Positions 45,318 to 55,052 of a stretch of DNA of 64,000 bases are shown here, piece by piece. The position numbers and the translations under genes were made by a program. The first letter of the stretch is position 1. Every line of letters starts with the position of its first letter. Under the pieces are notes generated by a model, which saw nothing but the letters and a program-made list of their open reading frames with translations, was not told the DNA's origin and searched no databases. This DNA is from Flagellimonas sp. S3867 (GTDB lineage: Bacteria; Bacteroidota; Bacteroidia; Flavobacteriales; Flavobacteriaceae), in NCBI RefSeq assembly GCF_014698935.1, contig NZ_JACVMN010000003.1, positions 240,490-304,489 on the forward strand, read 5' to 3'.

Positions 45318-46019
45318 ATGATAGAAATCAACGATCTACATAAGTCCTATAAAATGGGCAGCAATTCCCTTCATGTATTAAAAGGAATAAATTTTAAAGC
45401 TGAAGCTGGAGAACTGGTGGCCATTATGGGGTCTTCAGGTTCTGGTAAATCTACTTTATTAAACATATTGGGTATGCTCGATGGAGCAAATAGCGGTGAG
45501 TACACCTTGGATGGTGTACCCATCAAAGATTTGAGCGAAACCAAAGCAGCACAATATAGAAATAAGTTTTTGGGTTTTGTTTTTCAATCCTTTAATCTGA
45601 TAAATTATAAGAGTGCCTTGGAGAATGTTGCACTACCACTATATTACCAAGGAGTTCCTAGAAAAGAACGACAAGAAAAGGCGCTCAAATATTTGGAAAG
45701 AGTTGGTTTAAAGGAATGGGCAACCCACTTGCCAAGTGAACTTTCCGGAGGTCAAAAACAGCGTGTGGCCATTGCAAGGGCCATGGCTGCAGAACCCAAA
45801 GTTCTTTTGGCAGATGAGCCAACAGGAGCACTTGACAGTACAACATCTTACGAAGTCATGGATTTGATTCAAAAAATTAATGATGACGGAAATACAATTC
45901 TTGTAGTAACTCACGAAGAAGATATAGCACATATGTGCAAACGCATCGTCCATTTAAAAGATGGGGTGATTGTTGAAGACAAAAAGGTAAAGCAAGTTAG
46001 GGCCGAACAATATGTTTGA
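45318..46019 (+). CDS. MacB/LolD-type ABC transporter ATPase
   Basis: A protein of 233 residues. Walker A is GSSGSGKST, the signature is LSGGQKQRVAIARA, Walker B is VLLADEPTGALD, and the H-loop is VVTHEED. The class is the LolD/MacB/FtsE group that partners FtsX-like permeases. It is the only ATPase gene in the locus, so it presumably drives both permease pairs. Its stop overlaps the next permease start by eight bases, which couples it to copy 2. Confidence 0.94.
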   Translation: MIEINDLHKSYKMGSNSLHVLKGINFKAEAGELVAIMGSSGSGKSTLLNILGMLDGANSGEYTLDGVPIKDLSETKAAQYRNKFLGFVFQSFNLINYKSALENVALPLYYQGVPRKERQEKALKYLERVGLKEWATHLPSELSGGQKQRVAIARAMAAEPKVLLADEPTGALDSTTSYEVMDLIQKINDDGNTILVVTHEEDIAHMCKRIVHLKDGVIVEDKKVKQVRAEQYV

Positions 46020-47241
46020 TAGAGATATTTGGCAGGAAATATTCAATACCCTCAAGAAAAACAAATTAAGGGCTTTTTTGACAGGTTTTTCTGTGGGATG
46101 GGCCATATTTATCCTGGTCTTACTTCTGGGTTTGGTCAATGGTATGCAAAATGGTTTTACCAACCAATTCAATGATGATGCCACCAATACTATTTTTATT
46201 AGGCCTGGAGCAACCTCTAAAGCCTATGCAGGTTTTGAAAAGGGTCGTCGTATTCAATTAGATAATGATGATATTGAATACATTAAGAGAAGTTTTCCAA
46301 GTGACATCGAATATTTAAGCGCGCGTTATTTTTCAAACACAGTAGGAAGGTATAAGAGTGAAACGGGGTCATACCCAGTTCAAGCAGTGCATCCTGAATT
46401 TCAGGCAATTGAAAAACTTATCATCACCAAAGGGAGATTTTTTAATGAAGCTGATCATACAAATAAATCCAAAGTTGCCGTCATCGGGAAAAAAGTAGCT
46501 GAAGATTTATTTAAAGATGAGGAACCTGTAGGAAATTTTGCCGAATTCAATGGACTGCCGTTTCGCATTATTGGAGTATTTATAGATGAAGGTGATGACA
46601 ACGCGGAAAGAAGGATTTATGCACCAGTTAGTACCTATCAAAGAATTTATGGGAATACGGACAATATCAATGCAATTGCATTAACCTATAATCCATCATA
46701 TAATTTAACCGAAGCATTGGAGTTTTCAGGACGTTTGGAAGATATCATGAAACGAAGGCATAAGGTAGCACCAGAAGATCAAGCTGGAATCAGAATCTGG
46801 AATTATGCTGAAGCATTTAACGACATTAGTAATTTCACAAATGGTTTGGGTATGATGAGTGTTTTTGTTGGTTTTTTGATATTATTTGCAGGCATTGTGG
46901 GTATTGGGAACATTATGGTTGTTTCTATTAAAGAGCGTACTAAAGAAATTGGAGTACGAAAGGCCTTAGGAGCGAAACCAAAACAGATTGTCAACCTAGT
47001 TCTTTTGGAATCCATTTTTATTACTACACTTTCTGGGTTTATTGGATTGTTATTTGCTTGGATAATATTAGCGGCAATAGGGCCAAATATAGAGACACAG
47101 GCGTTTAGCAACCCATCAGTTGAAGTTTCAACCATATTAACTGCAACCATAATTTTGATTGTTGCAGGGGTTCTTGCAGGGCTTTTGCCAGCCATTAAGG
47201 CTGCTAATGTAAAACCAATTGTTGCACTAAGTGATAAATAA
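46012..47241 (+). CDS. MacB/FtsX-type ABC transporter permease (copy 2, type A)
   Basis: A protein of 409 residues (MFDRDIWQEIFNTLKKNKLR), parallel to the gene at 41540 over the whole length: similar start, RIQLDNDDIEYI, and the FtsX motif IMVVSIKERTKEIGVRKALGA. It has one helix, a periplasmic domain and three helices. It begins within the ATPase coding region, eight bases before its end. Confidence 0.9.
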   Translation: MFDRDIWQEIFNTLKKNKLRAFLTGFSVGWAIFILVLLLGLVNGMQNGFTNQFNDDATNTIFIRPGATSKAYAGFEKGRRIQLDNDDIEYIKRSFPSDIEYLSARYFSNTVGRYKSETGSYPVQAVHPEFQAIEKLIITKGRFFNEADHTNKSKVAVIGKKVAEDLFKDEEPVGNFAEFNGLPFRIIGVFIDEGDDNAERRIYAPVSTYQRIYGNTDNINAIALTYNPSYNLTEALEFSGRLEDIMKRRHKVAPEDQAGIRIWNYAEAFNDISNFTNGLGMMSVFVGFLILFAGIVGIGNIMVVSIKERTKEIGVRKALGAKPKQIVNLVLLESIFITTLSGFIGLLFAWIILAAIGPNIETQAFSNPSVEVSTILTATIILIVAGVLAGLLPAIKAANVKPIVALSDK

Positions 47242-47246
47242 GTAGT

Positions 47247-48506
47247 ATGTGGTTATTTGATAGGGACTTATGGTTTGAAGTATTTAATACACTAGGCAAA
47301 AACGCTTTTAGGACTATACTAACGATGTTAGGTGTTGTCATTGCGATGTTAATTTTGGTATTGTTATTGGCTGGGTCAAATGGTATGTCAAACATGTTCA
47401 ATAGTATTTTTGCAGGTACCGCATCAAATAGTCTTTTTGTTTGGGGACAGAGCACATCAGAACCCTATAAGGGATTCGAACGAGGCCGAAGGATCAGATA
47501 CAAAATTGAAGACGCTGAGATTCTGAAAAAACAGATACCTGAAATCGAAGTTTTGGCTCCAAGAATAGAATTGGGCAATCACAGAGGTGTTACAACAGTT
47601 TATAGAAAAGGACGTACTAGTGGCTCTTCAGTATATGGTGACTATCCTGAGATAGATGAAATAACTAAGAAAAAGTTAGTTGAAGGCCGTTTCTTGAATA
47701 GAACGGATATCGAAGACTCCAAAAAGGTATGCGTGATAGGTGAAGAAACCTATAAACTACTTTTTGATAAAGGTGAGGATGCTATAGGCGAAGATATCCG
47801 TATCAATGGAGTATTCTTTTCAGTGGTTGGAATGTATAAGCCAAACAACAATATTAATATTGACGGCGAAAATGCGGTATTTATTCCATTCACCACCTTT
47901 CAAAAAGCATTTAACAGTGGAGATCGCATGGGTTGGATGGCCATTTCAGTCGAGCCCAATACCAAGGTGGCCGTGGTTGAGAAAAGAATTAAGGATATTA
48001 TTAAATACAAATATGATATTCATCCTGATGATGAAAGAGCCATTGGGAGTTTTAATATGTCGGAAATCTTCAACAACATCAATTCTTTTACTAGCGTTTT
48101 GAGGTTTGTTTCTTTCTTTATTGGTGTAACATCATTATTTGCTGGAGTCATTGCGGTTAGCAATATCTTACTCATAACCATAAAAGAACGAACCAAGGAG
48201 TTAGGTGTGCGCAGAGCATTGGGAGCAACACCTAGAGTCGTTCGAAGGCAGGTACTATTAGAGTCAATCGTTATAACCGTATTCGCAGGGTTAATTGGAT
48301 TCACTTTTGCCATAGGCCTCCTTTATTGGCTAAATACCTGGTTGGGAGATGGCAAGGAAGGTATACCTCTTTTGGACCCCATGGTAAGTGTACCTCAATT
48401 TTTATGGTCTTTTTTCTTTATGATAACATTGAGTTTGTTAATTGGATTAATACCAGCGTATAGGGCAGTAAAAATTAGACCTATTGAGGCATTAAGAGAA
48501 GAGTAA
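47247..48506 (+). CDS. MacB/FtsX-type ABC transporter permease (copy 2, type B)
   Basis: A protein of 419 residues (MWLFDRDLWFEVFNTLGKN), parallel to the gene at 42811: both have SVYGDYPEI, a FVPFTTFQKAF-like segment and the FtsX motif (ILLITIKERTKELGVRRALGA here). It follows copy 2 type A after five bases. Confidence 0.9.
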   Translation: MWLFDRDLWFEVFNTLGKNAFRTILTMLGVVIAMLILVLLLAGSNGMSNMFNSIFAGTASNSLFVWGQSTSEPYKGFERGRRIRYKIEDAEILKKQIPEIEVLAPRIELGNHRGVTTVYRKGRTSGSSVYGDYPEIDEITKKKLVEGRFLNRTDIEDSKKVCVIGEETYKLLFDKGEDAIGEDIRINGVFFSVVGMYKPNNNINIDGENAVFIPFTTFQKAFNSGDRMGWMAISVEPNTKVAVVEKRIKDIIKYKYDIHPDDERAIGSFNMSEIFNNINSFTSVLRFVSFFIGVTSLFAGVIAVSNILLITIKERTKELGVRRALGATPRVVRRQVLLESIVITVFAGLIGFTFAIGLLYWLNTWLGDGKEGIPLLDPMVSVPQFLWSFFFMITLSLLIGLIPAYRAVKIRPIEALREE

Positions 48507-48545
48507 CCAAATAAAAATTAAATAACAACAATCAAATAAAGTACA

Positions 48546-49664
48546 ATGAACAAATATTTAAAATATGGATTAATAAGTGTGTTTGTTATACTTGTTTTAG
48601 CTGCTATTGTTTATTTTCTTAAGAAGAATAGCACTCCAGCAGAACTGTATAAGACTGAATCCGTAGAACGAAAAGATATTGTAAACAAAGTCGTTGTTAC
48701 CGGAAAGGTAATCCCTGAAGATGAAATCAATATTAAACCTCAAATCTCTGGGATTATTGAAAAGGTTCACCTTGAAGAAGGAGTTGATGTTAAAGCAGGG
48801 GATCTAATTGCGGTGATCAAAGTTGTTCCCAACGAACAATCATTGAACCAAGCTGCAGGTAGGGTCAGAAATGCCGAATTGGCATTGAACAATGCCAAAG
48901 TAGAATATGACAGAAACAAGGCCCTATTTGATAAAGGGGTCATCTCAAGCCAAGATTTCAACAATCAGCAATTAACATATGATCAGGCCCAGCAAGAACT
49001 AAAAAATTCAAGAGCGGATTATCAAATTATAAGAAGAGGTTCTGCCGGTGGTTCTTCAAGCGCAAATACCAATATCCGGGCAACAGTTTCTGGAACAATC
49101 CTTGAAATTCCTGTAGAAGAAGGTGATCAGGTCATTCAAAGTAACAATTTCAATGACGGTACCACCATTGCTACAATCGCTGATATGACAAAAATGATTT
49201 TCGAAGGGGAAGTTGATGAAGCTGAGGTTGGAAAACTGCATGAAGGAATGCCACTGGAGATTAGTTTGGGCGCTTTGGAAAAAAACAAATTCCAAGCAGA
49301 ACTTAAATTTATTGCCCCTAAAGGTGTAGAGGAAGAAGGTGCTGTTCAATTTAGGATTGAGGGTGATTTAGTAATGAATGATAGTACTTACGTTAGAGCT
49401 GGATACAGTGCTAATGCCTCAATAGTTTTGGAAGAGAAAAAAGATGTCCTGTCCATCAAGGAAGCCTTGTTACAATTTGATAAGGAGACTGAAAAACCAT
49501 ATGTGGAAGTAGAAATTGGGGAAAACGAGTTTGAGAAAAAAGAATTGGTATTAGGCGTTAGTGACGGAATCGATGTAGAAATACTTTCCGGAATTGAGGA
49601 GGATGCCAAAATCAAGGTATGGAACAAGCTGGGGAAGAAAAGCGATGATGACGAAGATTCTTAA
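48546..49664 (+). CDS. Periplasmic adaptor (HlyD/MacA-type), copy 2
   Basis: A protein of 372 residues with an anchor helix (about 5-23), split lipoyl domain, helical hairpin (about 95-155) and barrel domain, as in copy 1. It has the paired segments SGTILEIPVEEGDQV and IAPKGVEEEGAVQF. The C terminus is acidic (KKSDDDEDS). It is followed by the outer-membrane channel gene after 37 bases. Confidence 0.9.
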   Translation: MNKYLKYGLISVFVILVLAAIVYFLKKNSTPAELYKTESVERKDIVNKVVVTGKVIPEDEINIKPQISGIIEKVHLEEGVDVKAGDLIAVIKVVPNEQSLNQAAGRVRNAELALNNAKVEYDRNKALFDKGVISSQDFNNQQLTYDQAQQELKNSRADYQIIRRGSAGGSSSANTNIRATVSGTILEIPVEEGDQVIQSNNFNDGTTIATIADMTKMIFEGEVDEAEVGKLHEGMPLEISLGALEKNKFQAELKFIAPKGVEEEGAVQFRIEGDLVMNDSTYVRAGYSANASIVLEEKKDVLSIKEALLQFDKETEKPYVEVEIGENEFEKKELVLGVSDGIDVEILSGIEEDAKIKVWNKLGKKSDDDEDS

Positions 49665-49701
49665 TCAATTAGCCTAATAGAGAATTAAAATCAAAAAACG
49701 A

Positions 49702-51027
49702 ATGAAATTCAGAATCACTTTACTACTAATAATTTGTGCTACGTTCATCACAAACGCGCAAATGAGAAAATGGACATTACAAGAATGTGTTACCTACGCG
49801 GTTGAAAATAACTTGACCATTGAACAATTTGAACTTGACTTGGAAAACGCCAAAATTGACGAGTCGGATGCCATAGGAGCGCTTATACCCGATTTGAATG
49901 GATCTAGTACAATATCATCAAATACAGGTTTATCATTTAACCCTGCAACTAACGAGCCCACCACAAATACTATTTTAAATGTAAATGCAAGTTTATCATC
50001 CAATGTGGTATTATTTAATGGTCTTAGAAACTTCAAAAGAATTCAGAGGGCGAGGTTGAATGGGATAGCAAATCAATATCGTGTTGATGACATAAAGGAT
50101 GATATAAGATTGAATGTGGCCAATGCATATCTACAAGTGTTATCAAATAAGGAGACACTTAAGACGTTTCGGGCACAGTTGGCGGTTACGGAACAAGATT
50201 TAAAACGAACCAAGGAACTGGTGGAATCGGGAGTTTCTCCACGAGGAGATCTTTTGGAAATTGAAGCTACCGCTGCAAATCAAGAACAACAAGTTGTCAA
50301 TGGAGAGAGTTTGGTGTTGATTTCAAGAATCAGCTTGGCCCAATTGTTACAAATTACAGATTACGAAAATTTTGATATTGCAGAAGAATCTTTCGAAATA
50401 CCTATTTCAGACATTCTTTCCAATTCGGCCAAGGTTATTTTTGATAAAGCGTTGACTTTTAGAAATGATATTAAGTTTTCTGAAAGTAGCGTTGAGCTAT
50501 CCGAAAAGGATTTGGAAATAGCAAAAGGCGCAAGATATCCTACTTTGGTGGGCTTTTTCAACTATAATACAAGGTATTCGGACCAAAATAATGCTTTTGG
50601 CAGCTTTTTTGACCAATTGTATATTTTCGATGGAATTTCGTACGGGGCCCAGCTCAATGTGCCAATTTTTAATGGCTGGAGCACAAGAAATAACGTAAAA
50701 AGGGCTAAAATTAACGTCGATATTTCAAAAGTTCAGCTTGAGCAACAAAAGCTAGAATTGGAAACCAATATCAATCAAGCCTATGTTGATGTAACTTCTT
50801 TTTTCAAGGCCTACGAGGCAGCTGAAAAAACTTTGGATGCAAGAAGATTGGCTTATGATTATGCTAGAGAACGTTTTGATGTGGGATTAATGAACGCATT
50901 TGATTTTAGCCAGGCACAATCAAGGTTGGACAATGCTGAAGCGGATGTAATCCGAACCAAGTACGACTATATTTTCAGATTGAAGATATTGGAATTCTAT
51001 TTTGGCATTCCCATTTCTTTAAACTAG
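49702..51027 (+). CDS. TolC-type outer membrane efflux protein
   Basis: A protein of 441 residues with a signal peptide (MKFRITLLLIICATFITNAQ). The OEP repeat is seen twice: WTLQECVTYAVENNLTIEQ at the N terminus and ARRLAYDYARERFDVGLMNAFDFSQAQ near the C terminus; QVLSNKETLKTFRAQLAV marks the helical barrel. It forms the trimeric tunnel for the ABC export locus, and is the only outer-membrane component, so both adaptors probably share it. The last gene of the locus. Confidence 0.93.
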   Translation: MKFRITLLLIICATFITNAQMRKWTLQECVTYAVENNLTIEQFELDLENAKIDESDAIGALIPDLNGSSTISSNTGLSFNPATNEPTTNTILNVNASLSSNVVLFNGLRNFKRIQRARLNGIANQYRVDDIKDDIRLNVANAYLQVLSNKETLKTFRAQLAVTEQDLKRTKELVESGVSPRGDLLEIEATAANQEQQVVNGESLVLISRISLAQLLQITDYENFDIAEESFEIPISDILSNSAKVIFDKALTFRNDIKFSESSVELSEKDLEIAKGARYPTLVGFFNYNTRYSDQNNAFGSFFDQLYIFDGISYGAQLNVPIFNGWSTRNNVKRAKINVDISKVQLEQQKLELETNINQAYVDVTSFFKAYEAAEKTLDARRLAYDYARERFDVGLMNAFDFSQAQSRLDNAEADVIRTKYDYIFRLKILEFYFGIPISLN

Positions 51028-51035
51028 TATCTTTG
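51001..51035 (+). promoter_or_regulatory. Promoter of tsaB inside the end of the tolC-like gene
   Basis: TTTG (51001-51004), 23 bases, TATCTTTG (51028-51035). The start point would lie about two to four bases before the ATG at 51044, so the mRNA would be nearly leaderless. This argues against the GTG at 51035 as start. Confidence 0.58.
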
Positions 51036-51043
51036 TGGCCGCT

Positions 51044-51724
51044 ATGGCCAGAATACTAAATTTAGAAACAGCGACCACCAATTGTTCCGTAAGTATTTCG
51101 GAGGGTAATGATATTGTTTACTTAAAAGAGAACAATGCTATAAACTATTCCCATTCAGAACAATTGCATGTTTTTATAAAGGAGGCTCTTGACGAGGCCT
51201 CCTTATCTTTTTCCGATTTGGATGCTATCGCCGTAAGCAAAGGTCCAGGGTCTTATACTGGACTTCGGATAGGAGTTTCAGCCGCTAAGGGATTATGCTT
51301 TTCTCTGGATTTACCCCTTATTTCTGTTCCAACACTGCAAAGTATGGCTCATCAAGTTGAGGTTGTTGATGGGGAAGTGGTAATTGCTGTGCTTGATGCA
51401 CGGCGAATGGAAGTGTATTCCTCAGTATTTGACCATGATTTTAATGAAATAAGGGAAACCAAGGCCGAGATTATCACAGAAGATTCTTTTAGCGAGTATA
51501 GTTCTTTTCAGAAAGTGCATATTGTTGGAAGTGGTGCCGAAAAATGCAAGGATACCCTAAACAGGGACAACTTTTATTTTAATACAGCCATAGTGCCTTC
51601 CGCCAGAGAAATGGCAGTAATTTCTTTAAGGAAATTCCAAGAAAACTCTTTTGAAGATGTGGCCTATTTTGAACCCTACTACCTAAAGGATTTTGTGTTG
51701 CAGACCAAAAAAAAAACTAGCTGA
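51044..51724 (+). CDS. tsaB: tRNA threonylcarbamoyladenosine biosynthesis protein TsaB
   Basis: A protein of 226 residues from the ATG at 51044 (MARILNLETATTNCSVSI). ASKHA-fold signatures of TsaB are present: LNLETAT near the N terminus and SKGPGSYTGLRIGVSAAKGL. TsaB dimerises with TsaD and works with TsaE and TsaC to make t6A at position 37 of ANN-decoding tRNAs. It is a core gene. It ends directly at the stop of the convergent mscS-like gene, with no base between. Confidence 0.94.
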   Translation: MARILNLETATTNCSVSISEGNDIVYLKENNAINYSHSEQLHVFIKEALDEASLSFSDLDAIAVSKGPGSYTGLRIGVSAAKGLCFSLDLPLISVPTLQSMAHQVEVVDGEVVIAVLDARRMEVYSSVFDHDFNEIRETKAEIITEDSFSEYSSFQKVHIVGSGAEKCKDTLNRDNFYFNTAIVPSAREMAVISLRKFQENSFEDVAYFEPYYLKDFVLQTKKKTS

Positions 51725-52558
51725 TTATTCCGCTGCTCCATGGACCACTCGTTGTGGGAATGGGATTTCAATTCCAGCCTGATCAAAACGAGATTTGGTT
51801 TCTTCAATCACATAGAAGTGGGCCGGCCAAAACACATCATTTTTGGCCCAAAACCGTAACGTAAGGTTCACTGAACTATCACCCAATTCTCCCACATATA
51901 CTTCGGGCACTGGTTCTTTTAATATTTCGGAACTGTCCGCACAGACCTGCAACAACATTTCTTTGGCTTCTTTAATATTGGATCCATAGCCAATACCTAC
52001 ATCAAATTTATCCCTTCGGGTGTTTTCCATGTTATAGTTAACAATGCTGCCGTTGGAAAGTTGTCCGTTTGGAATAATGGCCACTTGGTTGCCAAAAGTG
52101 TTGAGTTTGGTACTGAAAATTGTGATTTGCTTTACGGTTCCCTCTACGCCTTGGGCAGAGATCCAATCGCCAACCTTGAACGGTTTAAAAAGGAGAATTA
52201 AAACACCACCGGCAAAATTGGCCAAAGAACCTTGTAATGCCAAGCCAATTGCTAAACCGGCCGCACCGACCATGGCAATGAGCGAAGAAGATTGTACCCC
52301 TAACTCAGTGACTACAGCAACAATTAAAAGTACTTTAAGGGCAATACTGATAAAGCTTTGTAAAAAGCTTTCCAATGTTTCATCATAATCTTTGTGATCA
52401 AAGAATTTGTGAACAAGACGATTGATAAGTCTTATGACCCATAAACCGACGACAAAGATTACAATGGCCCAAATCAGTTTTGGGAGATATGCCAAAACTA
52501 GATTTAGTCCGTTTTCCAATTGTTGTTCAAGGTTCCAAAACTCTTCCATAATGTTCAA
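51725..52558 (-). CDS. MscS-family mechanosensitive channel
   Basis: A protein of 277 residues. Three helices occupy about residues 18-115. The pore-lining TM3 has the Gly/Ala pattern (AAGLAIGLALQGSLANFAGG), and the beta domain begins with FKVGDWISAQGVEGTVKQI. The length matches small MscS proteins of the E. coli type. It releases small solutes on hypo-osmotic shock in the inner membrane. The second possible Met at 52549 would shorten it by three residues. Confidence 0.94.
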   Translation of the reverse strand: MNIMEEFWNLEQQLENGLNLVLAYLPKLIWAIVIFVVGLWVIRLINRLVHKFFDHKDYDETLESFLQSFISIALKVLLIVAVVTELGVQSSSLIAMVGAAGLAIGLALQGSLANFAGGVLILLFKPFKVGDWISAQGVEGTVKQITIFSTKLNTFGNQVAIIPNGQLSNGSIVNYNMENTRRDKFDVGIGYGSNIKEAKEMLLQVCADSSEILKEPVPEVYVGELGDSSVNLTLRFWAKNDVFWPAHFYVIEETKSRFDQAGIEIPFPQRVVHGAAE

Positions 52559-52613
52559 TAAAAAATAAAGAAATATAATGTTATGTTAGTGCAAGTAAGA
52601 AGTTAATCGTTGT

Positions 52614-54722
52614 TTAATTCTGTAACTGTCCTATCGCTTTTTCGGCCGAGGTAACGGGTAATTTACAAGCTCCTTCAATACAGACATAGACCAAGGTTTG
52701 ACCTTCATTATATCTGCTTTCCAACAGTTCGATGTTACCCTCTTTAGGGGAACCTACCAAAATACTGTTGGGTAAATAATTACTTGCGATTTCCTTTCCA
52801 AGGGCTTTGTAATTTTCTCCGACAACCGCAATTTCATAGAAATTTTGGTTTTTGTACAACACCAAATGGAGCCAATTGGTAAATCCTTGAGCACTTTCAT
52901 CAAAATCTGCCTGAACATTTTTGACCATTTGTTCTGCCATCGCACCATAGCCTTCTTTGGAAAATAGTTTGTGGTATTTTAAAAGATTTTTGGCCATAAT
53001 TGAATTGGAAGCGGATATTACATTGTCGCTCGTCTCTACAGTTCGTCTTATCAATGAGTCATCTTCATCTGAGGTATAGAAGAACATGCTCGATTCACTG
53101 TCAAAAAAATGTAGTTTGGTATAATCCAGCAATTTTTTGCCCTGCATTAGCCATTTTTCATCAAAGGTGACTTCATAAAGGGCAAGATAGGCTTCGATAA
53201 CTGTGGCATAATCATCCAGAAATGCGTTGATACTGCTGTTGCCCTCTTTATGGTTTCGGAAAAGAGAAAAATCATCTTTGAACATTTCCTTTTCGATAAA
53301 TTCGGCATTTTTCAGGGCCAGTTCAAGATATGCGTCATTTCTTAAATATCGATAAGCATCAACAAGTCCTTTTAGCATTAAACCATTCCATGAAGTAAGG
53401 ATTTTATCATCCAATCTTGGTTTGTCGCGTTTAGCCCTTTCTTGTTTTAAGATATTCAGGGAGGTTTTCATTTTCTTACCTAAGTCAACCACTGAAATAC
53501 TATGTTTTTTGGCAATTTCATCGTCATTTTTATCCCTAATCAGCACATAATTTCCTTTTTCCCAAAGCCCATAGGAGTTGATGTTGAAATAATCTTTGAA
53601 AAGGTCATAATCTGGGCCTAACAATTGTTTTAACTCCTCTTTGGTCCAGACATAATAAGCTCCTTCTTCCAATTCACCATGTTCATCCAAACTATCCGCA
53701 TCCAAGGAGGAATAAAAGCCATTATTTTCATCAAGCAATTCCTCTTTGACAAATTCGATGGTTTCTTCGACTACTTTTTTATAGCGTTCGTCGCCGGTCA
53801 CGGCATATGCTTTTGCATAAAGGCTGGTCAATTGCCCATTATCATAAAGCATTTTTTCAAAATGGGGTACGTGCCATTTGGTATCGACAGCGTATCTGGA
53901 AAAACCACCACCTACATGATCATATATACCACCGTAGGCCATTCTAGTCAAGGTGGTATTGACCTGTTCCAACAACTCCGGTTTGTTATTGGCGGTAGCA
54001 TAGTGCAATAGAAAATCCCAGTTATTGGGCATCATAAATTTTGGCGCACGTTTGTATCCTCCTAAATAATTATCAAAATGTTTGGACCAATTTGAAATAG
54101 CATTGTCAAGCTGTTCCAAAGAATAGGTGTCGGCATCAGCTTTGTTTTCAACCAGGTTTATAGCATTGATTCCGTTGGACAGGTCAGTGGCGACTTGAAC
54201 AATTCTTGGTTTGTCTTTTTTATATAAATTGATAAGTTGGTTCAAGGATTTGATCCAATTACCCTTGGGAACGTAAGTGGCTCCCCAAAACGGTCTCCCA
54301 TCTGGCAGGGCAACAATATTTAAGGGCCAGCCACCATTCCCGGACATCATTTGGATGGCATCCATATAAATTTGGTCCACATCTGGTCTTTCTTCCCTGT
54401 CAATTTTAATATTGATGAAATTCTCGTTCATCATTTGTGCCACTTCCTCGTCCTCAAAGCATTCTTTTTCCATGACGTGGCACCAATGGCAAGCGGCATA
54501 TCCAATACTAATTAGTAATGGTTTGTCTTCTTTTTTTGCGCGTTCCAGAACTTCTGGGCTCCATGCTTCCCAGTTCACAGGGTTGTGCGCATGTTGCAAC
54601 AGATAGGGACTTGTTTCGTTGATTAGGGCATTGGTGTATTTGTGGTCCATGTTGGTCGCTTTTTGTGTGCATCCTTGGGTTAAAGAAAACAGAACCGATA
54701 AAATGGCAATTCTTTTGATCAT
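52614..54722 (-). CDS. DUF255/YyaL-type thioredoxin-domain protein, probable lipoprotein
   Basis: A protein of 702 residues. The N-terminal signal ends at a Cys (SLTQGC, Cys18; the lipobox is imperfect), so it may be exported and anchored. The first domain is thioredoxin-like with C78-H-W-C81 (GYAACHWCHVMEKE); SGNGGWPLNIVALPDGRPF is the family signature. The rest is an alpha/alpha six-barrel similar to N-acylglucosamine 2-epimerase folds (HVPHFEKMLYDNGQL, SSLDADSLDEHGELEEG). The function of the YyaL/spermatogenesis-associated 20 family is not established. Other members usually lack an export signal. Confidence 0.88.
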   Translation of the reverse strand: MIKRIAILSVLFSLTQGCTQKATNMDHKYTNALINETSPYLLQHAHNPVNWEAWSPEVLERAKKEDKPLLISIGYAACHWCHVMEKECFEDEEVAQMMNENFINIKIDREERPDVDQIYMDAIQMMSGNGGWPLNIVALPDGRPFWGATYVPKGNWIKSLNQLINLYKKDKPRIVQVATDLSNGINAINLVENKADADTYSLEQLDNAISNWSKHFDNYLGGYKRAPKFMMPNNWDFLLHYATANNKPELLEQVNTTLTRMAYGGIYDHVGGGFSRYAVDTKWHVPHFEKMLYDNGQLTSLYAKAYAVTGDERYKKVVEETIEFVKEELLDENNGFYSSLDADSLDEHGELEEGAYYVWTKEELKQLLGPDYDLFKDYFNINSYGLWEKGNYVLIRDKNDDEIAKKHSISVVDLGKKMKTSLNILKQERAKRDKPRLDDKILTSWNGLMLKGLVDAYRYLRNDAYLELALKNAEFIEKEMFKDDFSLFRNHKEGNSSINAFLDDYATVIEAYLALYEVTFDEKWLMQGKKLLDYTKLHFFDSESSMFFYTSDEDDSLIRRTVETSDNVISASNSIMAKNLLKYHKLFSKEGYGAMAEQMVKNVQADFDESAQGFTNWLHLVLYKNQNFYEIAVVGENYKALGKEIASNYLPNSILVGSPKEGNIELLESRYNEGQTLVYVCIEGACKLPVTSAEKAIGQLQN

Positions 54723-54740
54723 AACAATATTTTGGCCATA

Positions 54741-54768
54741 AAAAAAGCGCCCAAATAGGGCGCTTTTT
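54741..54768 (-). terminator. Intrinsic terminator downstream of the dodecin gene
   Basis: AGCGCCC (54746-54752) pairs with GGGCGCT (54758-54764), flanked by A and T runs. It lies 13 bases beyond the dodecin stop and before the DUF255 gene on the same strand. Confidence 0.85.
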
Positions 54769-54780
54769 AGTGCCCTTTGA

Positions 54781-54981
54781 TTATTTTACCTCGAAGGTAA
54801 TCTTTACGTTCACTCTATAGTCATCAATTTTGCCATCTTTAACAGATGCACTTTGTTCGTTGATATAGACCGAGCGGATGTTTTTGACGGATTTGGATGC
54901 TTGATCCACCGCATTTTTTGTGGCTTCTTCCCAACTTTCACTTGAGTTTGCCAACACCTCGATTACTTTTAATACTGCCAT
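54781..54981 (-). CDS. Dodecin
   Basis: A protein of 66 residues with the dodecin pattern: MAVLKVIEVLANSSESWEEA, the QASKSVKNIRSVYINEQSA middle strand and a final DYRVNVKITFEVK. Dodecins form dodecameric shells that store flavin or coenzyme A in the cytoplasm. The usual flavin-stacking Trp is at residue 17 (ESWEEA), which differs in place from the archaeal one and matches the bacterial type. Monocistronic with its own terminator. Confidence 0.92.
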   Translation of the reverse strand: MAVLKVIEVLANSSESWEEATKNAVDQASKSVKNIRSVYINEQSASVKDGKIDDYRVNVKITFEVK

Positions 54982-55052
54982 AATAGTTAATGATTTTAAA
55001 TTTATTCAATTTAGGAAAAATTAGGGATAACAGACAGCATACCCAAAGGAAA

